From a virus: a stretch of DNA of 29,515 nucleotides. Of the stretch, positions 27,494 to 29,515 are shown in pieces; within the stretch, counting starts at the first letter, position 1, and each line of letters opens with the position of its first letter. The stretch is taken from positions 1 through 29,515 of the IMG/VR virus record IMGVR_UViG_3300032053_018318. One strand, 5' to 3'. The notes under the pieces are model-generated. The model had not been told where the DNA came from, did not search any database, and saw nothing but the letters and a program-made list of their open reading frames with translations. The translations under genes and the position numbers were made by a program.

Positions 27494-29515
27494 ATGCAGT
27501 TCATCGAAACGATTGACGTGGCGTCCCCCTTACGGGTCATGTTGAAGAATCATCAGGAGCTGCTCGGGGACCGGATGGGGATGACCTCCCTGGTCCGGGA
27601 TCTGAAAGCGACGTATCCGCACTGGCAGATTTACGTGGCGGTGGCGAATGACGAGGTCTGGCGCAACAATCCGCACGTGGCGGGGATCGTCCTGCCGGGC
27701 GCTCCGGACCCCGAGAAGGTCGATCTGGCGGTGGACGTGGGCCCCTTCCGCGCGACCCAGGCGAGCAGGGGCAATGGGGTGCATTTCATGCGGGCCTGGA
27801 ATTACGGCTTCATCCGGGCCACGGGTCTGCCGGTCCACGCTGGTCCCATGAGGGCCGATCTCCACCTGTCTCCCGAGGAGTTGTCGTACCAACCCGTGGC
27901 GGGCCGTTATTGGGTTTTCAATGCGGACACGAACAACATGGGATCCAAGCGTTGGCCCGCCGCGCGGTGGCGGGAGGTGCTTCGGTCGCTGCCGGGAATC
28001 CGGTTCGTCCAGGTGGGACTGGCGAAAGATCGGCTCGAGGATTACGGCGACGAGCCGAACGTCATGAGCCTGGTCGGCCGGACGGACGTGAGGCAGTTGT
28101 TCGCCCTGGTGGCGCACGCGGAGGGTTGCGTCAGCCTGATCAGCTCCCTGATGCACGTGGCCGGGGCGTTCGACAAGCCCTGCGTGGTCCTGGCCGGCGG
28201 CCGGGAACCGGCGACGTTCGAGCAGTACCCGGCCCATTATTTCATCAGCCGCGTCGGGATGCTCGACTGTTGCCGGGACCTCGCCTGTTGGAAAAACTCG
28301 ATCACGGCCTGCCGGGACCGGGTCGAGACGCCCGCCGGTCCCATCGCCCGGTGTATGATGACGATCTCTCCGGCGGACGTCCGGCGGGGGATCGAGCTGT
28401 ATTACGAGGGAGGGCGATTTCCGGTCGATGCGAAAGTGGAACCATCGCCTGGCGCACGCGCGCCAACCGATCCATCGCGATTGCCGGTGGGATCGCCGGC
28501 GCAGGTTCTGCGGATCGTCACGAACGGCAAATGCTTTGGCGGCGCGGAGCGGTCCTGCCTGGAGATCGCCCGGATGTTCCGGGCGCGGGACTGGCAGGTG
28601 GAGATCGCGACCCGGCAACCGATGTGTTTCGAGATGGCGGCGGCGTTCGATCCATTCGCGGTGCGGACGGACCGGGTCTCCTCGCCCTGTGACGTATTGC
28701 TCTGGTATGCCAGCGACCAGGTCTACGATGCCCACCTGCCCGAGTTCGAGCCTCTCGCCCACGCCCAGGCATCCAGGAAGATCATGGCGCTGACCTATAA
28801 GATCGGCAAGGCGCCAGAGTTGCCCTGGTGCCGGGACTGGGATCAATATCTATTCCTGTCCGCCGCTTTGCGGGATTCGTTCGCCGAGAGAATGAAATCA
28901 CCGGGGGAGGATCAGGTGTCCAACGGGGTTTCGTTCGCGGAAGAACCGGATGCGCCCGATGAGGAATTTCCCCGGATGCGGGTTCTCGCTCCCCCGGTTG
29001 ATTTGTTTCCCTTCCTGGCGGTCCAACCGAATTACGCTCTTCCGGTCCGCGTCATCCGCCATAGTTCGCAGGGTGACGACAAATGGCGGCGCGAGACGGG
29101 AAGGTTGCTCGATGCCTGTCCCGGCGCCGAATTTTGGTTCATGCCGTGCCCCAGTTGGTTGCCATCTGGGAGAAATCTTCATCGTTTTAATTGTGGCGCC
29201 CTACCGGTTCCGGAATTCCTCGCGCGGGGCAATCTGTTTCTCTACCTAGTCCCGGATGATTACACGGATCAGGGTCCGCGCGTCGTGGTGGAGGCGATGG
29301 CGGCGGGTCTACCGGTGATCTGCCAGCGCCGGGATGGTTGCGCGGTCCGGGTGAAGCGGGAGACGGGTTGGTTCGTCCGGACGGAAACTGAGGCGGCGAC
29401 GATCATCAACTGCGTCGTGCCCGAGGTGCTCGCGGCGCTAGGGGAAGCCGCGCGCCACCGGGCCCGCGTGGAGTTCGATCCGTGGAAATGGTACGCCGCG
29501 ATCGCGGGGGACTGA
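27494..29515 (+). CDS. Two-domain glycosyltransferase (GT9-like plus GT4-like)
   Basis: A 673-residue fusion. Residues 1-310 form a GT9-like half with LLGDRMGMTSLVRDLKATYP, IRFVQVGLAKDR, SLISSLMHVAGAFDKPCVVL and a cysteine-rich end (CC at 259-260, Cys265, 273, 287). After a Pro-rich linker (about 311-337) a second half begins: VLRIVTNGKCFGGAERSCLE is the start of a GT4 enzyme, and GPRVVVEAMAAGLPVICQ near residue 594 is its donor-binding E-x7-E-type region. AAGGAG at 27479-27484 precedes the ATG. The chain ends on TGA, the final three bases of the window. One protein would catalyse two sugar additions. Confidence 0.85.
   Translation: MQFIETIDVASPLRVMLKNHQELLGDRMGMTSLVRDLKATYPHWQIYVAVANDEVWRNNPHVAGIVLPGAPDPEKVDLAVDVGPFRATQASRGNGVHFMRAWNYGFIRATGLPVHAGPMRADLHLSPEELSYQPVAGRYWVFNADTNNMGSKRWPAARWREVLRSLPGIRFVQVGLAKDRLEDYGDEPNVMSLVGRTDVRQLFALVAHAEGCVSLISSLMHVAGAFDKPCVVLAGGREPATFEQYPAHYFISRVGMLDCCRDLACWKNSITACRDRVETPAGPIARCMMTISPADVRRGIELYYEGGRFPVDAKVEPSPGARAPTDPSRLPVGSPAQVLRIVTNGKCFGGAERSCLEIARMFRARDWQVEIATRQPMCFEMAAAFDPFAVRTDRVSSPCDVLLWYASDQVYDAHLPEFEPLAHAQASRKIMALTYKIGKAPELPWCRDWDQYLFLSAALRDSFAERMKSPGEDQVSNGVSFAEEPDAPDEEFPRMRVLAPPVDLFPFLAVQPNYALPVRVIRHSSQGDDKWRRETGRLLDACPGAEFWFMPCPSWLPSGRNLHRFNCGALPVPEFLARGNLFLYLVPDDYTDQGPRVVVEAMAAGLPVICQRRDGCAVRVKRETGWFVRTETEAATIINCVVPEVLAALGEAARHRARVEFDPWKWYAAIAGD

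Noticed and set aside
1-29515. tRNA genes, integrase or attachment sites
   Set aside because: I found no tRNA-like cloverleaf, CCA end or recombinase motif on either strand by reading; the window ends are gene ends, not evident att or cos sites.

Overview
The window is one dense, almost entirely plus-strand block of a tailed-phage genome (phage or prophage) with a siphovirus, lambda/HK97-type architecture, followed by a sugar and methyl modification cassette. I see no integrase, repressor, lysis, replication or tRNA gene, so I cannot say whether it is a prophage or a free phage. Base composition is high in G+C. Heptamer-period A-rich spacers sit at gene starts, and short GC palindromes and long serine tracts occur. 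From memory these traits recall environmental Planctomycetota/Omnitrophota-type genomes; the host assignment is a guess, not a result.

Packaging and head (1-10308). A Nu1-like small terminase and a GpA-type large terminase are followed by four small genes of unknown role, one with two zinc-finger motifs. A 232-base gap (4424-4655) holds three strong hairpins, two followed by T runs. Then come a small gene in the gpW position, a lambda-type portal, an S49 head protease with a scaffold-like C-terminal part that has its own internal start site, a capsid decoration protein fused to a predicted beta-helix, the major capsid protein and a small membrane-type protein.

Head-tail junction and tail (10311-23838). 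The order follows lambda closely: FII-like connector, Z-like protein, U-like tail terminator, tail tube protein with a serine-rich end, tail assembly chaperone G with a -1 frameshift into T on an A AAA AAC site, tape measure, M-like protein, L-like protein, and one giant polypeptide that joins the K (NlpC/P60), I and J functions. A tail fibre follows, with three 75-residue repeats and seven near-identical 42-residue repeats that should form a seven-bladed propeller. A second M-like protein closes the tail block. Both M-like proteins share the architecture sandwich domain, poly-Ser linker, tail domain.

Modification cassette (23903-29515). Six tightly packed genes encode two small SAM methyltransferases, a GT-A glycosyltransferase, an NAD-dependent sugar epimerase/dehydratase, a GT9-like glycosyltransferase and a two-domain GT9-GT4 glycosyltransferase. 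They overlap by a few bases or are 14-64 bases apart, and share the phage's stereotyped AAGGAGAAACG ribosome binding sites. A reasonable but untested idea is that they decorate the virion, possibly the serine-rich linkers, or alter the host surface.
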